A stretch of DNA of 7,681 nucleotides from Candidatus Thiodictyon intracellulare. GTDB lineage: Bacteria > Pseudomonadota > Gammaproteobacteria > Chromatiales > Chromatiaceae. The notes under the pieces are model-generated. The model did not search any database. It was not told the DNA's origin and worked only from the letters and a program-made list of their open reading frames with translations. How positions within the stretch are numbered: position 1 is the stretch's first letter; each line of letters starts with the position of its first letter. Shown here one piece after another: positions 1 through 5,804 of this stretch. The stretch lies in the NCBI GenBank assembly GCA_016292295.1, contig JADNEJ010000584.1, forward strand, positions 1 to 7,681. The letters run 5' to 3'. Position numbers and translations under genes: made by a program.

Positions 1-491
1 CTTTGTCTTGCTTGAGCGTTTCGTACTCGGCGAGCAATGCCTCCTGGGCCTTCGGCTCAGCCTTGCCGGGCACACACTTGGGCTTTTTGTAGACGAAACC
101 GAAGCAATGCAGCAGTGCTGTCATCCCGCTGGCGGTGTAGGTGACGCCAAATTCCTCATCGACCCACGCGGCAACATCCTTGGCCGTCAGGTACAGATAT
201 GCTTGAACAGGCACATCCAGGGCCACCAGATCAGTGCCGGCGAACGCGCAGTCGCTCCCCTGGTAGGCCATGTGCAATAAACCGGGCAGACTGCCCTGCT
301 GATAGCACCGAAAATGGTCGCGCACGGTGTTGGAGTCGATCAGCAGAACTTCGGCGACCTGCTCTGCCGACCAGCCGCCCGCCAGCGACCCGACCGCCTT
401 GATGCGGTCGACCTCGCGCTGGTCGCGCGTACGCCGGTGGGCGGCACGCAGCTCGGCGAGTTGTTCGGTGGAGACGGTATAGTCGAGCATA
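1..491 (-). CDS. IS630-family transposase, N-terminal part (cut by window edge)
   Basis: Reading the minus strand from the ATG at 489-491 gives 163 uninterrupted codons that leave the window at its left edge without a stop. The product begins MLDYTVSTEQLAELRAAHRR. It then has a helix-turn-helix stretch (roughly residues 30-75, including GGWSAEQVAEVLLIDSNTVR) and a second winged-helix-like part (about 95-135) ending in the linker GFVYKKPKCVPGKAEPKAQE. This is the architecture of IS630-type transposases, whose N-terminal HTH domains bind the element ends. The DDE catalytic domain, which cuts and joins DNA and usually inserts at TA, would lie beyond position 1 and cannot be judged. No frameshift is seen in the visible part. 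No clear Shine-Dalgarno precedes the ATG. The family call is made from remembered motifs and residue pattern, without a search. A solo HTH protein or a truncated copy remains possible. Confidence 0.85.
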
Positions 492-545
492 GGGACGATA
501 GAATATCGACGTCGGCCAGTTACGCTAGGGTCATAAGCGAAAATC
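492..545 (-). mobile_element. Probable non-coding left end of the IS630 element
   Basis: About 45-55 bases separate the transposase start codon from unrelated sequence. This is the usual distance from an IS630 transposase start to the element end. The stretch holds small dyads (CGATA-GAA-TATCG at 500-512 and the palindrome GACGTC) that could belong to transposase binding sites or the promoter. The exact terminus is not determinable, because the partner inverted repeat lies outside the window. Confidence 0.35.
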
Positions 546-551
546 TCAGAT

Positions 552-635
552 CTCGGTTTCGTCTACAAGAAGCAGAAGCCCAAGCGCTTGCCCAGCAAGG
601 CTGACCCGAAGGCCCAGGAGGCATTGCTCGCCGAG
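552..635 (+). pseudogene. Fragment of a second IS630-family transposase, inverted relative to the first
   Basis: On the plus strand this stretch encodes LGFVYKKQKPKRLPSKADP followed by KAQEALLAE. That closely matches the minus-strand transposase segment GFVYKKPKCVPGKAEPKAQE with its own ALLAE, encoded at about 26-102. At the DNA level the two segments form an inverted repeat. The homology starts near 553 and stops sharply at 635, where unrelated sequence begins. This copy carries two extra codons (KQKPKRLP against KPKCVP) and several substitutions, so it comes from a diverged relative and not from a recent duplication. Only 28 codons of the HTH-to-catalytic linker remain and there is no start or catalytic region. 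It is therefore a remnant, presumably left by insertion and deletion events at this site. Confidence 0.75.
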
Positions 636-688
636 AGACGTGTATACCATATTCCTGGTCTCGGGGGCGGGCGAATCCGGTCGCCCAG

Positions 689-713
689 GGTGGATAAGCG
701 TAGCGCATCCACC
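689..713. repeat. REP-like short palindrome
   Basis: GGTGGAT (689-695) and ATCCACC (707-713) are perfect 7-base arms around an 11-base centre with partial further pairing. Palindromes of the form GGTGGAT...ATCCACC recur as dispersed repeats in many proteobacterial genomes. That is recalled knowledge, since this window contains only one copy. Confidence 0.45.
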
Positions 714-718
714 GCTGC

Positions 719-746
719 CGCTGCCGCTGCTGCTGGAGCGGCAGCG
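719..746. repeat. GC-rich hairpin with CTGCCG simple repeat
   Basis: The ten bases CGCTGCCGCT (719-728) are perfectly complementary to AGCGGCAGCG (737-746) across an 8-base loop. The left arm lies in a short run of GCTGCC units. No T-tract follows, so an intrinsic terminator is unlikely. Its closeness to the REP-like palindrome suggests both may belong to one repeat unit. Confidence 0.5.
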
Positions 747-1029
747 CCCGACTTGATATTCTGGTCGATGCCGGCCGCACCGCGGGCCGCGCACTGACTC
801 GGTCAGGCTCGCGAAAGACTCGCTGATGAGGGGCGAAGGGCAACATTTGAGCGCCTGATGTCGCGGACTCCCGGTCGCTGGCCGGGATCTGGGATACACT
901 GTAGTCCTCTGATTTTATCCGGAGGGACCAATTCCATGGGCTCCGTCGTCGAGCTTTACGAGGCCCTGGCCGGCGCGGGCGCGGGTGATCGCCGCGGCCC
1001 TCGAGTGTCTGGGCGAATTGCGGCTGCAA

Positions 1030-1194
1030 AAAGAGATCGAGCAGGTGCGTGCGGATCTGAGCTTGCAGATCGAGCAGTTGCGCGGCGAGGCCAACACCGA
1101 GATCGAGCAGCTGCGCGGCGAGGTCAAGACCTCCATCGAGCAGTTGCGGGGTGAACTCACGGCGGCCATCGAGCACAGCCGTAACACACTCTTG
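1030..1194 (+). repeat. 33-bp imperfect coding tandem repeat (11-residue coiled-coil units)
   Basis: Five consecutive 33-base units start at 1030, 1063, 1096, 1129 and 1162. They encode KEIEQVRADLS, LQIEQLRGEAN, TEIEQLRGEVK, TSIEQLRGELT and AAIEHSRNTLL. The core IEQLRGE is nearly invariant in the middle three. An 11-residue (hendecad) period fits a near-straight coiled coil, and the DNA similarity suggests growth by unit duplication. Confidence 0.85.
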
Positions 1195-1309
1195 ACGTGG
1201 CTCATCCCTCTCATGTTCGCCAAGGTCGGCGCGCTGGCGGCGCTGGTCAAGATGCTGTGCGTGCGGCGGATGCCGGCTGCCGCGGCACCCAACCGTCGAT
1301 CGTGCAATA

Positions 1310-1351
1310 ATCTCAAGGGGCCGTCCCCGGCCCGATCGCTTTCCTTGAGAT
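1310..1351. repeat. Inverted repeat overlapping the coiled-coil gene's stop
   Basis: ATCTCAAGG (1310-1318) pairs perfectly with CCTTGAGAT (1343-1351), with two further G-T wobbles inside. The intervening bases can form a smaller GGGG/CCCC hairpin. There is no T-tract. It could be a weak Rho-dependent or processing structure before ubiA, or simply chance. Confidence 0.35.
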
Positions 1352-1371
1352 GATGCCCTGTCGTTGAGACC

Positions 1372-2298
1372 ATGCCGAGCAGTGAAGTTCCCCCATTCAA
1401 GATCTGTGATTGCCGCCCAGGTGTCGACCCGGCCGCCTGGCGCGAGCGCCTGCGCAACTATTATTATCTGGTGCGTCTGCATCGCCCTATCGGGGCCTTT
1501 CTGCTCATGTGGCCCGCCCTCTGGGCTCTGTGGCTGGCAGGGCAGGGGCATCCGCCCTGGCATGTGGTCCTGATCTTCGTCCTCGGGGTGGTGCTGATGC
1601 GCTCCGCCGGGTGCGCGATCAACGACTTCGCGGACCGCTACTTCGACGGGCACGTGGCCCGCACCAATCAGCGTCCGCTGGCCACCGGGGCGGTTAGCCC
1701 CGGGGAGGCGGTCGGAGTCTTCGTGGTCCTGTCACTCGTCGCCTTCGCCCTGGTGCTGCTGCTGGACTGGCGCACCGTGGCCCTGTCTACCGTGGCCGTG
1801 CTCCTGACCTTGGTCTATCCCTTCACGAAGCGTTTCACCCATGTGCCCCAACTCTTTCTCGGGGCGGCCTTCGGGTGGGCTATCCCCATGGCCTACAGTG
1901 CCGTCGCCTGTGCGATCCCGGTGAGCGCCTGGTTGCTCTTCATCGCCACCCTCATATGGGCCTTGGTCTATGACACCCAGTACGCGATGGTGGACCGGGA
2001 GGACGATCTGAAGATCGGCATCAGGTCCACCGCCATCCTGTTCGGGGTCTGGGACCGGCTGGCGATCGGCCTGCTCCAGGTCCTAATGCTGGGCCTGCTG
2101 CTTGGGATCGGCCTGGACGCTGGTCGGGGCGCTTGGTACCTGGGTGGATTGGCGCTCGCCGCCGGCCTGGAGGTCTATCAGCAATGGCTGATCCGCCAGC
2201 GCGAGCCCCGCGCCTGCTTCCATGCCTTTCTCAACAACAACTACTTCGGTCTGGCGGTGTTTGTGGGCCTGGTTCTGGACTATGGCATCAGCGGGTGA
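1372..2298 (+). CDS. ubiA: 4-hydroxybenzoate polyprenyltransferase UbiA
   Basis: This inner-membrane enzyme joins a polyprenyl chain to 4-hydroxybenzoate, the first membrane-bound step of ubiquinone synthesis. The 308-residue product is a little longer than the roughly 290 of the E. coli enzyme, the extra length being a polar N-terminus. YYYLVRLHRPIGAFLLMWP (residues 30-48) is the typical UbiA opening. The first Mg-diphosphate motif is N84-DFADRYFD (D85, D88, D92). The second is D201-TQYAMVDREDD, with the characteristic YA-x-x-D core. The rest is a series of hydrophobic helices, ending with the conserved FLNNNYFGL. ATG 1372 has only a weak GAGA upstream. ubiC, a common neighbour in gammaproteobacteria, is not upstream. 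The 90-base gap to dsbA could allow co-transcription. I see no damage and consider the call secure. Confidence 0.96.
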   Translation: MPSSEVPPFKICDCRPGVDPAAWRERLRNYYYLVRLHRPIGAFLLMWPALWALWLAGQGHPPWHVVLIFVLGVVLMRSAGCAINDFADRYFDGHVARTNQRPLATGAVSPGEAVGVFVVLSLVAFALVLLLDWRTVALSTVAVLLTLVYPFTKRFTHVPQLFLGAAFGWAIPMAYSAVACAIPVSAWLLFIATLIWALVYDTQYAMVDREDDLKIGIRSTAILFGVWDRLAIGLLQVLMLGLLLGIGLDAGRGAWYLGGLALAAGLEVYQQWLIRQREPRACFHAFLNNNYFGLAVFVGLVLDYGISG

Positions 2299-2375
2299 GA
2301 GACCCCAGCCGCGGCGGCCGCACGGCCGCTGACAGGTTCGTTCGCACCTGGACGCAAATGAACGCAACTATTAAT
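2299..2375 (+). other. ubiA-dsbA spacer with a GC-rich hairpin
   Basis: An 8-base stem (2312-2319 with 2324-2331, one G-T wobble, loop GCAC) lies just after the ubiA stop. A shorter CAGGT/ACCTG dyad follows at 2333-2350. Neither has a T-tract, so read-through into dsbA is plausible. I see no convincing promoter, although the AT-richer stretch around 2355-2375 could hold one. Confidence 0.35.
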
Positions 2376-2380
2376 GAGGA
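2376..2380 (+). promoter_or_regulatory. Ribosome binding site deciding the dsbA start
   Basis: GAGGA ends 8 bases before ATG 2389. The upstream in-frame ATG at 2374 overlaps this motif and has no Shine-Dalgarno of its own, so 2389 is the better start. Starting there also gives a cleaner signal peptide. Confidence 0.7.
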
Positions 2381-2388
2381 TTGAGACA

Positions 2389-3078
2389 ATGTTCCGTAGC
2401 CTGCATGTGCCCTCCCTGGTCGGCGTTGTGGCCGCCCTAATGTTGTCGATCGGCTCGGTCTGGGCCGCCGAGAAGGGGAGCGAGTTCGTGACGCTGACGC
2501 CCCCCGTAGCCACCGCGACCGGTGACCAGGTCGAGGTCGTGGAGGTCTTCTGGTACGGCTGTCCCCATTGCTGGTACCTGGAGCCGCTGATGAACACCTG
2601 GGTCGGCTCCCTGCCCGCGGGCGCCACTTTCCGCCGAATGCCGGCCACCGGCGCCCGCTGGGAACCTCACGCCAGGGCCTATTACGCCGCCGAGTCGATG
2701 GGGAAGCTCGACGACTTCCATGTGGCTCTGTTCAAGGCCATGCAGGTAGACCGGCGGCCCATCTTCATGGAGGATGACCTCGTGAAGTTCGCCGGTGAGA
2801 TCGGCATTGATGAGAAGGCCTTCCGCAATGCCTACAATTCCTTCACGGTCGAGACCAAGGTCCGCAAGGCGCAGGACCTCAACACGCGCTACGGCATTGA
2901 CGGGGTACCGGCGGTGATCGTCAACGGCAAGTACCGCACCAGCCCGAACATGACCGGCAGCAAGGAGCGGTTCATTGAGGTGTTCAATACCCTGGTAGGC
3001 CAGGAGGTTGCCGCCAAGGGATCGGCCGCAGCGACGGCGGCATCGGTGCCCGCCGCGGCTCCCGCGGGTGGGTACTGA
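2389..3078 (+). CDS. dsbA: Thiol:disulfide interchange protein DsbA
   Basis: This periplasmic oxidoreductase donates disulfide bonds to newly exported proteins and is reoxidised by membrane DsbB, which passes the electrons to quinone. The 229-residue product starts with a Sec signal peptide (MFRSLHVPSLVGVVAALMLS, then IGSVWA; likely cleavage after residue 26). The thioredoxin fold follows, with FWYGCPHCWYLEP: C58-P59-H60-C61 is the classical DsbA active site. The cis-proline loop is DGVPAVIVNGKY (V173-P174). Between them lies the helical insert typical of DsbA. An Ala-rich tail of about 20 residues (KGSAAATAASVPAAAPAGGY) extends past the fold and is probably disordered. No lipobox is present, so it should be soluble. 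dsbB is not in the window. The gene converges with ybiT across a long palindrome that may end transcription. Confidence 0.95.
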   Translation: MFRSLHVPSLVGVVAALMLSIGSVWAAEKGSEFVTLTPPVATATGDQVEVVEVFWYGCPHCWYLEPLMNTWVGSLPAGATFRRMPATGARWEPHARAYYAAESMGKLDDFHVALFKAMQVDRRPIFMEDDLVKFAGEIGIDEKAFRNAYNSFTVETKVRKAQDLNTRYGIDGVPAVIVNGKYRTSPNMTGSKERFIEVFNTLVGQEVAAKGSAAATAASVPAAAPAGGY

Positions 3079-3085
3079 GCTCTCT

Positions 3086-3257
3086 CGTTCCCGCGCTCTA
3101 GCGTCACTGCCGTTAAGTTAAGCCGCACTCGCGGACCGCGTTCCCTCCGACTGGAGTTCAAAGCTTCAGCCTTGGCGCGCCTCCAAGGCTGAAGCCTTGG
3201 ACTCCAGAGGTGGTGCGACGCTTAACTTAATGGCAGTGATGCTCCAGCGTGGGAACG
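3086..3257. repeat. Nested palindromic element (MITE-like) between dsbA and ybiT
   Basis: Outer arms 3086-3123 and 3220-3257 are inverted copies, matching at 33 of 38 positions by my count. They include TTAAGTTAAGC against GCTTAACTTAA and CGTTCCC against GGGAACG. Inside them, 3151-3175 and 3183-3207 form a second 25-base stem with one mismatch and one wobble around a 7-base loop. The element encodes nothing. Terminal inverted repeats plus a palindromic core fit a miniature transposable element or composite REP-type repeat. The CGTTCCC...GGGAACG ends recall a palindrome I believe is common in Chromatiales and related genomes. I see no certain target-site duplication. Lying between convergent genes, it could also act as a bidirectional transcription block. 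Confidence 0.7.
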
Positions 3258-3322
3258 CAGTGCGGGCGTTCCGCGTCCCGCGACTGTACGCATAGGCCTG
3301 CGATCGTGAAAGACCCGGGGTT

Positions 3323-3347
3323 GGCGCTCCGGCCTCTTTCGGACGCC
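3323..3347 (-). terminator. Possible hairpin just after the ybiT stop
   Basis: GGCGCTCCG (3323-3331) pairs with CGGACGCC (3340-3347) with one bulged base. The hairpin directly adjoins the ybiT stop codon. No clear T-tract follows on the minus strand, so termination may instead depend on the larger palindrome at 3086-3257. Confidence 0.3.
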
Positions 3348-4943
3348 TCAGGTCGCAGCGCGCTCGCTCTGCAGATAGTCTTCGTAGTTGCCGCGGAAGT
3401 TCACCACCCCTTGGGGCGTCAACTCGATGATGCGGGTCGCGAGCGAGGAGACAAACTCCCGGTCGTGACTGACGAAGATCAGGGTGCCGGGGTAGTCATC
3501 CAGCGCAGTGTTGAGCGACTCGATGGATTCCATGTCCAGGTGGTTGGTGGGCTCGTCCATCAGCAGGCAATTAGGCTTTTGCAGCATCAGCTTGCCGAAC
3601 AGCAGCCGGCCCTGCTCGCCGCCCGAGACCACGCTCACGGGCTTCCTGATCTCGTCCTGGGAGAACAGCAGCCGCCCCAGGGTGCCGCGGATGACCTGCT
3701 CGTCGTCGCCCGGCTGCTTCCACTGGTCCATCCAGTCATACAGCGTGGTGTCCGCGGCAAAATCGGCCGCGTGGTCCTGGGCGAAATAGCCGATGTTGCT
3801 GTTCTCTGACCATTTGATCGCGCCGCTGTCGGGCACGAGCTCGCCGGCCAAGCTGCGCAGCAGGGTGGTCTTGCCGATGCCGTTGGGGCCGATGATGGCG
3901 ACCCGTTCGCCGACCGCGACCGTCAGGTCCAGACCCTTGAAGAGCGGCTTGCCGCCGTAGCCCTTGGCCAGTGACTTCACCTCCAGCGCCAGACGATAGA
4001 GCTTCTTGTCTTGAGCGAAGCGGATGAAGGGGTTGACCCGGCTGGACGGCTTGATGTCCTCCAGCTTGATCTTCTCCAACTGGCGCTGGCGCGACGTCGC
4101 CTGCTTGGCCTTGGAGGCGTTGGCGGAGAATCGGCTGACGAAAGTCTGCAACTCGGCGATCTGGACCTTCTTCTTGGCGTTGTCGGCATACTGGCGCTGC
4201 CGCACCTGGCTGGCCGCAGTCATGTATTCGTCATAGTTGCCGGGGTAGAGGCGCAACTCGCCGTAGTCCAGGTCCGCCATGTGGGTGCAGGCACTGTTCA
4301 GAAAGTGCCGGTCATGGGAGATGATGATCATGGTGCTGTTGCGCGCGTTCAGCACCTCTTCCAGCCACCGGATGGTGTTGATGTCCAGGTTGTTGGTGGG
4401 CTCGTCCAGCAGCAGGATGTCGGGGTCCGCGAACAGGGCCTGAGCGAGCAGCACACGCAGCTTCCAGCCCGGTGCCACGGCGCTCATGGGGCCCTCGTGC
4501 TGCGCCAGCGGGATATCGAGCGCCAGCAGCAACTCGCCCGCACGGGCCTCGGCCGTGTAGCCGTCCAACTCGGCGTAGTGCACCTCCAGGTGCGCGACCT
4601 CCATACCCTCGGCCTCGCTCATGTGCGCCAGCACGTAGATGCGGTCGCGCTCCTGCTTGATCTGCCAGAGTTCTTCGTGGCCCATGATCACGGTATCGAT
4701 CACCGTCTGGTCCTCGAAGGCGAACTGGTCCTGGCGCAGCTTGCCCAGGCGCTTGCCGGGGTCCACCGACACGTTGCCCGCGCTGGGCTCTAGGTCGCCG
4801 CCCAGGATCTTCATCAGGGTCGATTTCCCACTGCCGTTGGCGCCGATCAAGCCGTAGCGACTGCCCCTGCCGAACTTGACGGAGACGTTTTCGAACAACG
4901 GTTTGCCTCCGAATTGCATGGTAATGTTGGCCGTGGATATCAA
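3348..4943 (-). CDS. ybiT: ABC-F family ATPase YbiT
   Basis: This cytosolic ABC-F protein has two nucleotide-binding domains and no membrane part. ABC-F proteins such as EttA bind the ribosomal E site and tune elongation or rescue stalls, and YbiT is a housekeeping member. The 531 residues match the roughly 530 of E. coli YbiT. Domain 1 has Walker A G34-ANGSGKS, a signature position reading VAPGWK (156-161) and Walker [13 protein letters not shown] (catalytic E181). The charged linker (about 240-320) carries [20 protein letters not shown] and would contact P-site tRNA. Domain 2 has Walker A G352-PNGIGKT, a canonical VSGGEQG signature (439-445), Walker B DEPTNHLD (E464) and switch H493. The start is TTG at 4941-4943. 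It aligns exactly with the E. coli N-terminus ([12 protein letters not shown] against MLVSSNVTMQFG), whereas the first ATG, codon 9, would cut the first strand. Only a weak GGAA precedes it. Confidence 0.95.
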   Translation of the reverse strand: MISTANITMQFGGKPLFENVSVKFGRGSRYGLIGANGSGKSTLMKILGGDLEPSAGNVSVDPGKRLGKLRQDQFAFEDQTVIDTVIMGHEELWQIKQERDRIYVLAHMSEAEGMEVAHLEVHYAELDGYTAEARAGELLLALDIPLAQHEGPMSAVAPGWKLRVLLAQALFADPDILLLDEPTNNLDINTIRWLEEVLNARNSTMIIISHDRHFLNSACTHMADLDYGELRLYPGNYDEYMTAASQVRQRQYADNAKKKVQIAELQTFVSRFSANASKAKQATSRQRQLEKIKLEDIKPSSRVNPFIRFAQDKKLYRLALEVKSLAKGYGGKPLFKGLDLTVAVGERVAIIGPNGIGKTTLLRSLAGELVPDSGAIKWSENSNIGYFAQDHAADFAADTTLYDWMDQWKQPGDDEQVIRGTLGRLLFSQDEIRKPVSVVSGGEQGRLLFGKLMLQKPNCLLMDEPTNHLDMESIESLNTALDDYPGTLIFVSHDREFVSSLATRIIELTPQGVVNFRGNYEDYLQSERAAT

Positions 4944-5192
4944 AGCAGGGTTCCATCAGAGGCTAAGGGGGAAGGGCGGGCCGCCAAGGTTTGACGAGCC
5001 TTGATCATTGCTCCGGCCACTGGGAGCGCCGCATCCCAGTGCGGCGCGGCCTATCCGCAGAACGCAACGCGGCGGTCGCTCGCCAGGCTGCGCCGCACTG
5101 AGGTGCAGCGCTTCCGGCGTTCGACCGCGTGGCTATGTGTGCTCTCGTCGGTGCGCCCTGACCGGGATTTTTATCAAGGCCGTTCAGCGGAC
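4944..5192. other. ybiT upstream region with inverted repeats
   Basis: No gene is visible here. The stretch should contain the ybiT promoter on the minus strand, but I find no convincing -35/-10 pair. Most of it is the GC-rich inverted-repeat cluster at 5018-5100. The csp terminator follows on its right. Confidence 0.4.
5018..5100. repeat. Overlapping alternative hairpins
   Basis: Three stems compete for the same bases. Stem A is CACTGGGA (5018-5025) with TCCCAGTG (5034-5041). Stem B is GCGCCGCA (5026-5033) with TGCGGCGC (5040-5047). Stem C is 5037-5052 with 5085-5100, 16 pairs including one G-T wobble. The repeated AGTGCGGCGC theme suggests a dispersed palindromic repeat. On the ybiT side it lies in the probable 5' region, so a regulatory role cannot be excluded. 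Confidence 0.6.
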
Positions 5193-5223
5193 AAAAATAA
5201 AAAAACCCCGCCGTGCGGCGGGG
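5193..5223 (-). terminator. Intrinsic terminator of the csp gene
   Basis: On the minus strand a CCCCGCC/GGCGGGG stem of 7 pairs with a 4-base loop (5206-5223) is followed at once by a long T-rich run (the A-tract at 5193-5205 on the plus strand). It lies about 40 bases after the csp stop and is a textbook Rho-independent terminator. It should separate csp from ybiT transcription. Confidence 0.9.
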
Positions 5224-5262
5224 CTTCTTAAGACCAGGCGTCGGGCCACTCGGCCCCAAGGT

Positions 5263-5466
5263 TTACTGGGCTACGACGTTGGTCGCGCTCGGGCCCTTCT
5301 GGCCTTGCTCAACGTTGTAGGAGACGGCCTGTCCCTCGGCCAGCGACTTGAAGCCGCCGCCCTGGACGGCGCTGTGATGGACGAAGACGTCCTTGGTGCC
5401 ATCCGACGGGGTGATGAAGCCGAAGCCCTTCTCGTCACTGAACCACTTAACTGTGCCTGTAGCCAT
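5263..5466 (-). CDS. CspA-family cold-shock protein
   Basis: This small cytosolic single-domain RNA chaperone binds single-stranded RNA and DNA, melts mRNA structure and can act as an antiterminator. The 67 residues match the family's usual 66-70. They begin [20 protein letters not shown], with RNP1 K13-GFGFI18 and RNP2 D26-VFVHH31. The aromatic nucleic-acid face (W8, F15, F17, F28) is present. The Shine-Dalgarno GAGG (5475-5478, minus) is 8 bases from ATG 5466. A strong intrinsic terminator follows the stop, so the gene is monocistronic. Whether it is cold-induced or constitutive (CspC/CspE-like) cannot be told from the protein, so no single letter is given. It is divergent from the MerR-like gene. 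The gene is intact and the call secure. Confidence 0.96.
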   Translation of the reverse strand: MATGTVKWFSDEKGFGFITPSDGTKDVFVHHSAVQGGGFKSLAEGQAVSYNVEQGQKGPSATNVVAQ

Positions 5467-5620
5467 TACGGATACCTCTTGGGTGAAACTAAACTTGTGT
5501 ACATGCAGACGATTGTCGCGATATTACGGAAGGATCTGCCACACGCATCGCGGAGAGGAGGTACTACCGAACCACTACAGGAAAACACTGCACTTGGGTG
5601 ATAGTGCCTAATTTTGAATT
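5467..5620 (-). promoter_or_regulatory. csp 5' leader and likely promoter zone
   Basis: An AT-rich patch at about 5599-5635 (minus-strand TTGCATTGAAATTCAAAATT, then AGGCACTATC) is the best promoter candidate, but no pair close to consensus stands out. It would leave a leader of roughly 130 bases, as is common for cspA-type genes. Within the leader, minus-strand TACCTC (plus 5558-5563) is complementary to GAGGTA at the Shine-Dalgarno (plus 5473-5478). The two could pair and mask the ribosome binding site. The pairing is seen; regulation is inferred. Confidence 0.4.
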
Positions 5621-5769
5621 TCAATGCAAGGTATTTCTGCAGAGCTGGTGCCGCATCGCCGTTCTGATCCGCGGCTCCAGTGACACCCGCTACCCCCTGG
5701 GTTTTTTTCGGCCGTCGGCCGGGCACCAACTGCCCCCTTTACTCTCGCTGAATCTCACTTGTCGATATA
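5621..5769. other. Divergent csp-merR intergenic stretch
   Basis: No gene is visible. The stretch contains a T-run (about 5701-5707) followed by a CGGCC/GGCCG dyad. The run lies before the dyad on the plus strand and an A-run after it on the minus strand, so this is not a normal terminator in either direction. Confidence 0.4.
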
Positions 5770-5797
5770 TTGACAGCGACACCGTTTGATGTATGAT
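5770..5797 (+). promoter_or_regulatory. Near-consensus sigma-70 promoter for the MerR-like gene
   Basis: TTGACA (5770-5775) and TATGAT (5792-5797) are separated by 16 bases, giving 6/6 and 5/6 matches to the sigma-70 boxes. Transcription would start about 7 bases downstream, at or next to A5805, which is the first base of the regulator's ATG. The message would then be leaderless. The ATG at 5793 lies inside the -10 box and cannot be the start if this promoter is used. The spacer is normal, not the 19-20 bases of classical MerR-activated promoters. Confidence 0.75.
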
Positions 5798-5804
5798 TTT
5801 GGCT

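Larger units (their letters stand above)
636..935. other. Gene-free stretch with palindromes
   Basis: No open frame here shows recognisable protein features. A long minus-strand open frame across it is a GC-rich shadow of neighbouring genes. The stretch holds a REP-like palindrome (689-713), a GC-rich hairpin (719-746) and, at its right end, the Shine-Dalgarno of the coiled-coil gene (GGAGGG, 920-925). It probably contains that gene's promoter, but I see no well-spaced -35/-10 pair. Confidence 0.5.
936..1353 (+). pseudogene. Small coiled-coil and membrane-anchor protein (DUF1640/CCDC90-like), frameshifted near its start
   Basis: A good Shine-Dalgarno (GGAGGG, 920-925) precedes ATG 936, which opens MGSVVELYEALAGAGAG, a plausible family N-terminus. 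That frame then runs on into low-complexity sequence. The next frame carries ARARVIAAALECLGELRLQ from about 973, continuing through a coiled coil of five 11-residue units (1030-1194). It then reaches a hydrophobic segment (LLTWLIPLMFAKVGALAALV, about 1189-1248) and stops with TGA at 1351-1353. The two halves read as one protein if roughly 970-985 contains an indel. The alternative is an intact shorter protein starting at GTG 985, but that codon has no Shine-Dalgarno. A coiled coil followed by one C-terminal membrane helix ending in ALVKML resembles DUF1640/CCDC90-type proteins, whose bacterial role is unclear. About 35 residues after the helix lack family character, which suggests a lost stop. 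The family assignment is from memory. Confidence 0.6.

Noticed and set aside
1030..1194. CRISPR-like array from 33-base spacing
   Set aside because: The units are contiguous and coding with no spacers. The regularity comes from an 11-residue protein repeat.
520..1653. A 377-codon open frame on the minus strand
   Set aside because: It runs antisense through the coiled-coil gene and the start of ubiA, shows Arg/Pro/His-rich composition and no domain, and is a GC-rich shadow.
2374..2388. ATG 2374 as the dsbA start
   Set aside because: It overlaps the GAGGA ribosome site and has none of its own. ATG 2389 gives proper spacing and a normal signal peptide.
3249..3809. A 186-codon plus-strand open frame starting in the palindromic element
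   Set aside because: Most of it is antisense to the ybiT 3' end, and its start lies inside non-coding repeat sequence.
4011..4793. A 260-codon open frame on the plus strand
   Set aside because: It is exactly antisense to ybiT, which is intact and conserved, and its product has no recognisable motif.
5695..5724. Intrinsic terminator at the T-run and CGGCC/GGCCG dyad
   Set aside because: The T-run precedes the dyad on the plus strand and becomes an A-run on the minus strand, so neither orientation has hairpin-then-T order.
5793..5804. ATG 5793 as the MerR start
   Set aside because: It lies inside the -10 box of the strong promoter and has no Shine-Dalgarno. ATG 5805 is in the same frame and fits the predicted transcript start.
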